NCBI GenBank assembly: GCA_032173965.1
Contig: CM063284.1
Coordinates: 62,494,863 to 62,558,862 of the forward strand
Direction of reading: 5' to 3'
Length of the DNA: 64,000 bases
DNA from: Sitta carolinensis
Lineage: Eukaryota > Chordata > Aves > Passeriformes > Sittidae
Every line of letters begins with the position of its first letter. Position 1 is the stretch's first letter. A program made the translations under genes and the position numbers. Shown here piece by piece: positions 28,001 to 38,787 of this stretch. The notes beneath the pieces are model-generated. The model made no database searches, was not told where the DNA came from, and worked only from the letters and a program-made list of their open reading frames with translations.

Positions 28001-29714
28001 ACCCTACTGGTCCTAATTCACAGAAACTAGAGATGCCACAACACTGTTTTGTTAAAACAAGCAATAATTTCCAAGGTCAGGAAAGAACTTCACATGCCAT
28101 TACTTGACAGGAACATTTTCAAATACTTCCATGACTCAAAAACATGTTTGACAGCTGCTCTCAGGTCAACTGTCACAAACACAAAGTTTCATTTTCACCC
28201 TGACATAGCCAAAACTATCAACTAATCTATCCTCTGAGAAAGACACAATATACCAAATTTATTCAACATTTTTCCTTCTCCTCCTTGAAAAATGGTCAGG
28301 GTAAGGAAAAAACCACGCACTACAGATTCCTATTGAGAGACGACTCTGCAAAGGTCAACTCAAGTAAGCAAGCATATTTCCTTCATCTAAAAACTAAAAA
28401 CCATAGCATGAATATGCATCTTCTGCAAATGCTTTAAAGAGAACTGTAATTCTGTAGTTACAAAGGTTACAAGTGCTTCTGTCTTCATCTTTTAAAAGTA
28501 CATTGAACAAAAATAATTTGCAAGCTGTAACTTCACACTTTCTCTTCCATGTTTGATTATTGACCTATTTTTCTTTTCCACATCTCAGAGTTTTCAGAAA
28601 TGAATGCATTTTCCTTCTGCAATCAAAAAGGTTTATGGATCTCATAAGACTTTACACTGATCTCTTCAAAATGCTTGATAACATTACATGAGAAAGATGA
28701 GATTTATGTATTTGCCCAAGATGCTTTCAACCCATTTCAAGTGAAATAGAAGTCAGACATTAAAAATTTTACAACTGTTTCATGTAAAGTCAGGTATGAA
28801 CTGAGCCCCTAGTTGAAACTGAAAGTACTTCAAATTCTGTGGAACCCAGAACAAAGCAGGAAGCTGCTGCACAATGGCAGTACATTCTACAGCCACAATC
28901 CTTCCTGCCTGGCAAAATCAGTCTGTAGCCCTGTACTCAATGCTCACTTCTAGCTATGAAAGCTTTAAAGACAGCAGCCACAAGTCCTTCACAGGCCTCA
29001 CACTGGAAACTGTTTGAATTATACAGAATTAAGAATGATGTGACATTAAAATTCAGCACTTCAGAGCAGATCATAATAGTAAACAACCAGAAAAGCAGCC
29101 AGACTCTTGGACCTTCCAGAGGCAGTTGGAATTCTCACCTCTCAGAAGTGGCTGCTCTCCTGGTTCAGCAGTGCTGTTCCAAGCCCATGTCATGGGGATG
29201 CCTGCAGCTGTGCACAGACTTTAGACAAGTGCAGTTTGGATTACCTGCATTTACAGCATTGTTCCTCATGGTATCACTTGATAAGCAATATTTGGCACAT
29301 AAATCTCCAATACTTAAATAACATTATGAAACCTGATTTTAATCCATTATTAATCAATTATTGTCTGCAATTGTCCTTCCTACAAAAATACACTCAAACC
29401 TTTATGTTCATGCCTTCAAAGCTCAAATTTACCAACAATGACATAATAAAAAAGAAAATAATGTATTAGAGCTCAGCTCCATACATTAGAACCAGCAAGT
29501 TTTTAGAAGATTCTCTTCTAAAATAAACATAACTGCAGAGGCAACAAGATTTGGGAGCTTTTAAAAGTGCTCTTTGTAAGTCTTTATATACATTTAACTA
29601 TTTGTTTAATGTTTAATGAAGAAGGAAGGGGGAAAAAACTTCTCTGGAAAGTCATCCAACTTCACAAAACTTTACTGTGTACTTTAATATCTGTGGGTCA
29701 CGTGGCATAGTTGA
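13024..29714. other. Long intergenic stretch, no recognised gene
   Basis: About 16.7 kb of AT-rich DNA. I found no exon belonging to a known family, no clear LTR pair and no further CR1 body. It contains an 18-base palindrome at 14555-14572, short homopolymers (such as T runs near 14502 and 15291), and a few segments that by eye look like conserved non-coding elements (about 19780-19930 and 27900-28010). All short frames here have random-looking composition. Confidence 0.5.
14555..14572. repeat. 18-base perfect palindrome
   Basis: The sequence 'aacacttgtacaagtgtt' is identical on both strands. It may be chance or a dimeric transcription-factor site; no further evidence is available. Confidence 0.8.
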
Positions 29715-30285
29715 GCCCTCTTTAGGTATTGGGAGGCTGCTCTAAGGTCTACCCAGAGCCTTTTTCAGGCTGAACTATCCCAACTCTCTCAGCCTGGCCT
29801 CATATGAGAGGTGCTCCAGACCTCTGATAGTCTTCATGGCCTTCCACTGGACTTGCTCCAACAGATCCACATTTTTCTTATGCTGGAGTACCAAAGCTGG
29901 ACACAGCACTGCAGGTGTGGTCTCACCTGCCAGCGGAGCAGAGAGGCAGAATCCCCTACTTCAACAAGCTGCTTTTTTGATGCAGCCCAGAATGCAACAG
30001 GTTTTCATATACAGTTTCTCATCCAGCAATTCCCCCTAGACCTTCCCCACAGGGCTGTTCTCAATCTACTCATTGCCCAGCCTGTATCCATGTTTGGGAT
30101 TTCCCCAACCTAGGTGCAGGACCTTGCACTTGGCCTTGTTGAACTTCATGAAGTTTGCACAGTCGCACCTCTCAGGCCCTCTGGATGTCCCTCTGGATGG
30201 CATTCCTTCCCTCCAGCAGCCTGTTGACCTCACCACACAGCTTGGTGCCATCAACCAACTTGCTGAGCACTTGAGTACTACTCAA
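29715..30285 (-). mobile_element. CR1 LINE fragment, antisense
   Basis: A CR1 copy in minus orientation. Landmarks on the + strand are 'aactctctcagcctggcctc' near 29783, 'acttgctccaacagatccac' near 29850, 'caggaccttgcacttggcct' near 30118, and 'ccctctggatggcattcctt' near 30189. Read on the minus strand, 30066-30254 still encodes the conserved C-terminal CR1 polymerase motif around [19 protein letters not shown]. Part of the consensus between about 30003 and 30035 is deleted and the frames are broken. Confidence 0.93.
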
Positions 30286-31814
30286 CTACAAGCCATAGTC
30301 CTAAACCTAAAATAAAGTTAGTGAACAAACAACCCACTGTTTTCTCAGAGCACATCCTCCCTTTCCCTTGTTAATGTCATCAGGTTGTCCGAGTTGAGCT
30401 TGAACTGAGAGCTTGATATCCCAAACTCTTCTGTCAGAGGGCCAAGGGAAGAGAACGGATAATGAATAGGCAAATGACAAATGAGTACCCAGTGGCACTC
30501 ATCCAGAAGATGGGTGTAGAGGCAGGAGCTCAGTAAATCCGCACACACCAATATTCTAGATGAGGGAGGTCCTCAGGGACTGTAAATTCCTCCTGCCACT
30601 CCAAGGGTATCATCATATGCACGCTCTCGATCCCTCTACACATTGTGCCAGTCCAGTTTCTGTCCGTGCTTTAATTCATTCCTGTGCCTTTTCATTCACT
30701 AGTTGGATCTCCTGAGCTGCTGGACAATAGGACCATCACAGCTCCCTTAATTCCCAGGCAGCAACTCAGGACAAAGTCGCACATGCATGTGTCATCCGAG
30801 AATAAAGAACCAGGATACAAACCACACAAGGGAAGTCAGAGGTAATGAGCATGTAATCAGTGCTGAAGGGCACACTGCACACTCTACGACTTTAACACCT
30901 ACCTTTTACAGCTTTTGTAAATTAACACACTGGCAGGAATCTGAGTCATCTGTAACAAAAAATCAATGTATTCAAATGTTAAAAACAAGCAAGTATAAGT
31001 TTCAGGTTTTAGGAGATATTAGAATTGTAATTAGTTTTGTTTTGCTAATATGTCCACGTATACTATGTAAGAAATCTAATGTTTTATTCAAGAAATAAAA
31101 TTATTCGAGGAACTATTATTCATATTACTTTATGTTTGGTTTTAAGACCCATGTCAGATAATCTCTGTGGATACTGCAAAATCTGATGATTAAGACTGAC
31201 TTTATTAACATACACAAAAAGGAGAAATATTTCATAAGAGCTAAAAAAACCTGGAATCATTCAAAGTAATTAAAACAGTGGTTTGTTTTGCTAATGACAA
31301 AGTAGTTCTAATTCTTATTAAATTTTCCCTTTATGACAAAAGACCAACTTTTTTGATTCAAAAACAAGTCATTAGAACTGTGAGGACAGAAAGAAACATA
31401 CCCTCAACTGAAATTTTACTCGAATTTGTACTTTGTTATTTTAAATATTTAGATGCAATGTCTCCAACACCTTCCAATCTGGTGCAACTATGGGCTTCCC
31501 CTGAAAGAAGAGCCCCTACTTGCTTCCTTCCTCCTCATCTCTCTCCTCCTTAGCTTCCTGTCCACCAGACCAGGTAACTGTGCAACCACAAACACAGTCC
31601 CACTGACAGATCTGACAGAAGATTAAGTCAGTCTTCTGCCAACCTCCAAAAAAGAAAAACCATTTTCATCAGACAGTTTACTGGACTTGCCCCAGGAACA
31701 GAGAAAGTTTATGAATTGGCACAAAATGTAATAGAAATCCCCTTCCTCCTATGGGAATGGCAGTTGTACTAGACAGCATCATATCCAGCCACATGCTTTG
31801 GGTACAGTTTTAAA

Positions 31815-32348
31815 CTAAAACTGATTTAATTCCATCTTACCCCCCACCAAAAGAAAGAGGGTCCTGACTTCTCTTTGTGCCAGAACAGCACTGGTGTAGG
31901 TAGGTGATCTGCAAGGTCTGGGCACCGAGCAAAGCCTTAAATGACCAAAAACCTGATCCCTTTCCAAGTGGTCCATGTCTACAACACAGTTAATCATGCA
32001 GCTAATAAATGCTACAAGTAGCATAAAAGAGAGTGGCAACTCTTGGTGAGCGGCCAGGAGGAGGACAGAGAGAGAAGCACAGACTGAAGGTACTTCCATG
32101 CAAAGTCGAGGACAAGGGCAATTCCTCCAAGGGCCCAAAGCAAGGTAAGGGAGGAGCTCCACCTTGTGAGGCCAACCGGCACATTCCTTCTCTGTAATCC
32201 TTGCACAGTCCCTTGCAATGTATGAATGGTCAGGCACAGGAGAAACTTCCTTGTTTGAGTGGGCTCTAGCTACAGTTTTCACATGCTTCCACTCCCCAGT
32301 ATTGTTCATTTTCTTCTGACAGTTTAATGAAGGACAGAGTGATCCCAC
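31815..32348 (-). other. Unrecognised 177-codon open frame, probably non-coding
   Basis: This is the longest open frame in the AT-rich region upstream of DEK that is not explained by a CpG island. The translation starts MGSLCPSLNCQKK. It has a hydrophobic stretch at about residues 112-133 (containing LLVAFISCMINCVV) and an unusually high cysteine content. I recognise no domain, and there is no visible promoter, Kozak context or splice pattern. It could be a chance frame, part of a lncRNA, or a remnant of an unrecognised retroposon. I do not claim that it is translated. Confidence 0.12.
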
Positions 32349-33889
32349 TAAAGCAGCACCATTTTTGCAATAAATAAATAGGAGTTCTCTTCCTAGTCCA
32401 CTATTATTTTAATAAATAAACAAACCAAATCATTTCACTTAAGCTGTTTTATTGGGTTTTTTTCCCCATCTTCATCTCATTGTACACTGGAAGGATCTGG
32501 AAATCTACTGCCATACAAACATAAAATAAATGTATATGCAACATTTGTCCCTTCACTCCTCATCAGCTAAACATTGTCATTTCATCAGATAAACATTGAT
32601 TAATTCAATTTTTTATTCAATTGCCTACAGATTTGCTTTTAAAATATCCTGAAGCACTTGAGTTCTATTGTACTTTTTCAAATGTATCTGAAAATGTCAA
32701 GTGGCACAAATACAGACAGATTTCCATATTATACTATATTTGCAAAAAAAAAAAAAAAATGCAACACAGAAATCAAAATGGGCCAGTAATCAGCTCTGTG
32801 ATGATGACAGAATGCAAGTAAGCAAAAAATCTGGGTTCCAAAAAACAAGTTTTAAAAGTCCCAGCGTGCTGTAAGGATGAAACATTTTATTTATATGAGC
32901 AAAATACAAAATAGAAATAGTTGGAAGTCTGTGAAGACAACTTACACCAGCCTTTACAGAAGAACCCCAAGCACAAAACAAGGTACCCTCAGAAGAAAGC
33001 AGAAACCAACACCTAGTAGTAATTCCAAAGAAGCTGCTTCCAACTGCTCTGAACTGTTTCAATTCATTTTCATGACTGTTTCTCTGAGGTCAGGAGCAGA
33101 GCCCATGCCAAAGAACATGATCCATTTCACTAGTCAAAAGGGAGTATTTGGTTTGGGAAGAACCACGAATGTTTAAGGGGACATATTTTGGAGCTTTTTG
33201 CAGATTACTACCAGGAAAATTCCAGATTATTTGCTCTAGATTACAGGAGAAATAAGTGATGTGTAACTACTTACAGGTATACAGGTTGCAAAGAAGTTCA
33301 ATATGCATTACTACACACTAAATTGGAAAAGCAGCCAGTGTTTCCAGCCAGAACCACATAAATGAGAAAGATTCCACATGTTCATCCAAATCAATCTGTA
33401 CAGAATATAATCAAAACTTCAGAGAAGTAAGTCTGCCTTATCCCACCACTAACGGCATTCAAAATTTCGTCTTGCACAGTTTCTCCAGGATAGCCTCACT
33501 GTGTGAGGATCTTTGAATTCAGAAGTGTCCACATGAGAAGTAGACTTTTGTACTGCTTGAAAGTGTGGAAAGATATTCAAGAATATTCAAGAATTGCTTG
33601 AATGAGAAAAAGTACTCTTTCAGCTTATCTACGCAAAGAAATTACTCTGTATTAAGAGTATGAATATATAGTACAAATTCAAACACTCAACTATCACTTC
33701 CAAGTACAATGAGCTGAACACTCCAATATAATGAGCATTATAATTCAGTATAATTTACATTAAACAAGAATACTCAGTAACAGCCAAAACTGGAGTCAGT
33801 GTGGAGCAAGACGTGTTTTGTACATTATACCTTTTTCCCCAGAAAAACCCCTTAGAAGAAGCATTTTCAGTATCAGTAAAATACACACT

Positions 33890-33975
33890 TAAACAAAACA
33901 CAAAAATAAATAACCCCAAAACCAACCAAACTAAAAACCAACCAACCAACCAAAACAATACACCACCAAAAACAC
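33890..33975 (+). repeat. A/C-rich low-complexity tract with (CCAA)n
   Basis: Runs of 'ccaa' and 'aacc' units (clearest at 33921-33950) lie within an almost pure A/C segment. A similar tract occurs at 38023-38065. Confidence 0.75.
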
Positions 33976-34914
33976 TTCACTATACAGTTTAACATAACAC
34001 ACATTTCCAAGGAGAGACCACATTCCTACATCACCGTTTGTAGACAGCTCATTTACAGAGATGTTCTAGCTACTGACGCAAGTCCTGCCAAAACCTGCCA
34101 CTGTAGATGTCAGAGAACACTGAAGAGGTTACCTCCTTTTTGCTGCCTGCCCCACTTTCTGCAAAAGATGGCCCGTGCTGCAGCACAATAAGCAATCTGT
34201 CCATGCCTTGTGCCTCCCCAGTTCACAGTCCCCTGTATTTGCTTTCTCTGAACATAAGTTTGTGCTGTGTACCATCTGTGAACCACCCTGGCTGCTCAAC
34301 AAGTATCCACGTTGCTCTGCTGCTCTTTGTCCAGCAAACTGAGGAGAGGAACAGAACAGAAAACTAGACAGAGTAACCTCTGCAATCACCCTACCACAAC
34401 TTAGAAGGGTTTATTAGCCAAAACTTTTGGGAAGATTAATTTGAAAAAGCTTTTAAAATGTATTAGTTAAACCATGACTAAAGTTTCAAAGTGACTGTAA
34501 AACGCTTGTTTAATTTACTTAAGAAGTAAATTTAACTTAATTTACTTTAGAATTCACAAACAAAATCACTTTGAAATAAAAGAACCCATAACGGATTTGA
34601 ATGTGGTCTAATTGATAAACTTTTTAAGTTAGCTCAAATTAATAATACAGAATGTTCATGTAGTAATTTAGAATATGTTTCCTGGTTGTTCCTATGTATG
34701 CAAGCTTAGAGACTGCTGTTCATTTTTTCTGAGACAGCAAATGCAGTGAAGACAGAGGGCTGTGTTTAGAACTGGGCAGGAAGGTAGCTATGAAGAAGTG
34801 TGAAGTGAAAGCATTTCAAGTAAGTATTTTTGTAAGGCACTTGCAAAAATGACAAAAATGGCTCTGTTGCCTAGCTCATTCTTCAACTGAATTACTTAAC
34901 CAGATGGAAAGCCA

Positions 34915-34953
34915 AGATATGTGACCTTCTGTGCCAAGTAAGGTCACATATCT
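34915..34953. repeat. Perfect 14-base inverted repeat
   Basis: Arms 'agatatgtgacctt' (34915-34928) and 'aaggtcacatatct' (34940-34953) are exact reverse complements around an 11-base spacer. Each arm contains a nuclear-receptor half-site (TGACCT on the left, AGGTCA on the right), so the layout is an everted repeat of half-sites. A receptor-binding function is inference only. It is too short for a microRNA precursor. Confidence 0.8.
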
Positions 34954-37900
34954 GGGTTTTGGGGTTTTTTTCAATAAAAGTTTTTACCTTTTTAAAGTAA
35001 AAACTACTCTGAAAAGACAAGCAAAGCTTTTTTTTTAAAAAAAAAAAAAGGTGAATGCATTTTCTAAAGGGCAATTGCTTAGTCAATGAAACACACAAAA
35101 GAGATGTAATCTAACACTCAGACTTCTAAGAAAATACATATATTATACCATCCCTCTATTACTCCATTCTGATGCGTACTGCAGGCCAAATTCTACCCTG
35201 GCAAGTCACCTCTTAAACCCATCAGGGAAAAAAAACAAACAGAAAATTACAAATATATGCACATTTTAAATAAAAAATAGCCACAACATGACTAACATCT
35301 TCCTTGGTCAGATGAGAGCCATGAAATTAGTTTTTAATAATCCTTAAGTTCTGTAGTTAATGCTAGATCCTGCTTCACTTTTCAGCATCTGCATTCCTTC
35401 ATAGCAAAGCCTGCTGCATATTAGATGGAGGCTTAAACTTACAAATTGAACTGACATTTATAAGTCAGAAGTGACACACAGAAATTCTGCAATTGAATCA
35501 CTCAGTCTGGATACACTCCCAGCTGGCTTCAGTAATAAGATACATCAGATTGCAATTTACCATGGACAAAAAGACTTTTCTCACAGTTGCTACATCCAGG
35601 ATTTCATTAAAACATTGGAAAGATTTTATGAGGCTTTAGAACCTGATAGATCTTGTAGCAAATTTTAAGGAAAATTAAACAAATTGCTTGTCTTTTAGAC
35701 ATATTTACTTTTAAAGCCCAAAATAGGAAGTGTTTATAGAACCACCAGACCTAATAATATTAGGTAGTACAATCTTATATAAAACTTTTAAACCTGTTAT
35801 AGAGATGTCAGCTATGTTACATTATTAAGGTCTACAATCCTGCACACAAGTGTAGAAACCCTGAGTATGTGAATAATCTACCTTCATTTGTTAGGCAAAT
35901 CAGGAAACCACTCTCATAGGTACTTACAGCATTGGGGTTTCAGGACCTATTTCTGAGAGGCAGACTTCTTCCAACACATCAGTTCAGGTTAAAAAGCTCA
36001 CATGTGATCAAGAAGCCTGTAATCAATGCTGCAATCCACCTCCAAAAAGCCTAATTCTCATGACTAATAAAAGCTGCTTTACATAGTGGGTATTAAGTAT
36101 TTCCCTTAAGGCCTAACTAAGCATCCGAGGAAGCTTCATCCCACGAGGGCAGCAGCAAGTGTAGTAGGTATTTATTAATTTGTATTAATTTACAGCAGTT
36201 TAAGGGCACAGTGATACAAGCCTCACCAAATGGTAGCAACCAGGGTGCAAGTCTTTCAAACAGCATAAAGCAACTAAGAGTAAACTAAAAACAGACACCA
36301 GAATTTTAAACTACTTTTTTAATCTTTTATTTCCAAAGTAATTAAACCCTTTACGAGAAATGGCCAGGCTAAAACTGTCAAACTACACAGTTGTGTTTCT
36401 ATAACACCAGTCTCTTTCTCCAGCTGCATTTCAAATGGGAAAAGCATAGAAATATTTTTTTTAATCAAAACCAGCCAAAGTATTTTCCCATAAGCTTTCC
36501 AGGAAAGTCAACCTTGGACTAAAACCAAATATAAAACTTTCATCAGGAATGGAGAATATTTCATTAAATTGTGAATATGCAAAGACAACATTCAGACATA
36601 AAATGATGGAGAAAATTCTTATGTAACTTTCCACTTACCAGCTACTACAGACTACCACCTTCTGTAAGAAGAACCTAACATCATAATTTATTGCAAAAAA
36701 CTCGACTCAAATCAAGGCACAGGCATTATATTATGTGCTCTCTACTTCTGTCTGATTTTTGTACACTAATCTTTAACATCAGGAACAAATGATCAAAAAG
36801 CATATGTTCTACTTCTCAGAGCTACTTTTGCCTACATAACTGCACGTTTTGTTCCAAAAAGCAGTAGATAATTTCATGGAATCACGGGATTTTGACAAGT
36901 TTGATGGTTTTAATTTTTCCAGTATTAAAGACTTTTAGCTTATTTATAAAATAATTACTTGTAGAAGCTGGGATATTTATTTTGAAATATGTATCATCTT
37001 CCTCTAAACTGAAGAAATAATAAAAATACCTGCAACAACAAAGGTTTTGTAAGAAGAAAAAGTCTGAAGTGTCTTGTAAAAATATTTATATAAAAATTGA
37101 GAATAAAATTTGAAACACTCCAGAAACTTTCGCAGAAAATGAACAAACCCAAGGTCTAGTTTACCAATTACTAATTTTTTTTAATTATTGTAATGCACCG
37201 ATCTGTAGATATTGGATCATAAATAAGATTTAAGTTCTACATAATGTTCTAAATAATGCACCATTTTAACCAACACATCAAAAAAATACCAGTTTTGAAG
37301 TAAATTTTGCATTTCAAGATCTACCTTAAAGTCTGCTCACAATGTATGTAGAAACGTGGGAGTGAGAATACAGGAGACATCAGACCTGTGAATACTTTAC
37401 ACCTCTTGGCCACAAAATAGGGCACCTACAGTAACAGATGTTTGGTTACTTTGTGCTGGAATCCTGAAAATACAAACAGCTGACGCTCTAAAGTCACCCC
37501 AAAAAACTGAAGAAAATAATGTGTGTTAGAGTTTTCATGTCAGCAAAACATGCATCATAAAACACATACACATTCACAAACACAGAAAAGAATATTTGGA
37601 AGTGAAAAGTCATCAGCTTATATCCAGTATATGCTCAGGTTTCTGTCCTGAATCCCAGCTGCCTTCAATGGATCCCAACCCAGCATTTCATTCTAACATA
37701 CCGAGCCATAGGCCACAGTGAGGCTGCTGCTTCATAGGCAGCAAAACCACCAAAGGAATCAGAATGGGTGTCAGAACCATTTCCAGATAAACTGTTCCTG
37801 TTAGCAATTAAAGGTCCTCTGGGACTGTACAGTTTGATCAGTTTACTCAACCCTTTTCTACTGACTTTTAGGAAAGATGTTGTAAATTTCCATTTTCTTT

Positions 37901-38022
37901 TTCCACTGCCCACACGGTATGGATGGAAATCAGAAGACTTGTAGCCTATTTCCAGTTCTGCTATTAAATAATATTCATAGTAAGTTAATCCTCAATTTAC
38001 TAAGACATAAAATGGAAAAAAA

Positions 38023-38065
38023 AACCCAACCAACCAACCAACCAAACAAAACCAAAAAAAACCCC
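38023..38065 (+). repeat. (CCAA)n / A-C-rich simple repeat
   Basis: Four to five 'ccaa' units followed by 'caaaacc'-like units, flanked by A runs. Confidence 0.8.
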
Positions 38066-38121
38066 ACTGACTTTACCTGAGCAGCTAGTCCAAATTTGGT
38101 GTTTTGGAGGTGGTTTCACAT

Positions 38122-38229
38122 AGAGACTAGAGACACTAACTGGAAAATTCCAATTAAAGAATTTTACCTAGCTAGTCTCTGAATTTTCTGGAAAAGCTTA
38201 ACCAACTACCCACAGATGCATGTGGGTAG
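38122..38229. repeat. Two adjacent short inverted repeats
   Basis: First pair: 'agagactag' (38122-38130) and 'ctagtctct' (38172-38180). Second pair: 'ctacccaca' (38206-38214) and 'tgtgggtag' (38221-38229) with a 6-base loop. Both are perfect 9-base stems. No transposon family is assigned. Confidence 0.6.
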
Positions 38230-38650
38230 CAATGTGGTGTTATTCCTGGAAAGTCTATTTGTAATGTCCACATTTCACATGTGGCATCACTCATCTTCAG
38301 GCAATTCAGTACTCAAATTCTGCCTTCTGTTACATCCTTGCAATAATTTTGACTTGTACAAGGATTGCTGTAACTGGAGTATCTTACAGAGCAATCTAAT
38401 TTTTAGAACTACATCAACTAAAACAGTGTATTGATATCATCTGCAAAATAAATAGGATACTAAAGTACTGATTTCCTTGTAAGTAGATACTCTTCTCTTC
38501 TGGGTATTTTGACCAGAAATAGCCCAACTTTACAGGTATGACTTAAAATATGATATACAATTCCATGAACTATTCTGAGAACTTATATAGAACTTACATG
38601 TTATGCCCATTCACTGTTGAAAATTTTCATTTTTTTATATTTTTCAGAAT

Positions 38651-38787
38651 ATCCCTGTTAGAGCATGGTGCTAAGAGCACCAAGGTTGTGGGCTCAATCT
38701 CTGTATGGGACATTCACTTAACAGCTGGACTCGATGATCCTTGTGGGTCATTCCAGCACAGAATGTTCTGTGAATCCCTGATTCTTT
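38651..38787 (+). mobile_element. tRNA-derived SINE with CR1-like tail (TguSINE1 type)
   Basis: The head resembles tRNA-Ile: 'gttagagcatggtgctaa' matches the D-arm-to-anticodon region, and 'ggctcaatct' (38691-38700) is a decayed B box (consensus GGTTCGATCC). The 5' end of the tRNA part is missing. The body 'ggactcgatgatccttgtgg' (38727-38746) and the CR1-like tail ending 'ctgtgaatccctgattct' follow. This composite matches the TguSINE1 family described from zebra finch, thought to be mobilised by CR1 machinery. It is a fossil insertion, not a functional tRNA gene. Confidence 0.85.

Larger units (their letters stand above)
30286..38650. other. Intergenic DNA, no recognised gene
   Basis: AT-rich sequence between a CR1 copy and a SINE. 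It holds a 14-base perfect hairpin at 34915-34953, two (CCAA)n-like tracts at about 33921-33950 and 38023-38045, small hairpins at 38122-38229, and one unusually long minus-strand open frame at 31815-32348. No known exon was recognised. Confidence 0.5.

Noticed and set aside
38651..38730. Possible tRNA-Ile gene
   Set aside because: The 5' acceptor half is missing, the B box is degenerate and a CR1-like tail follows, so it is a SINE.
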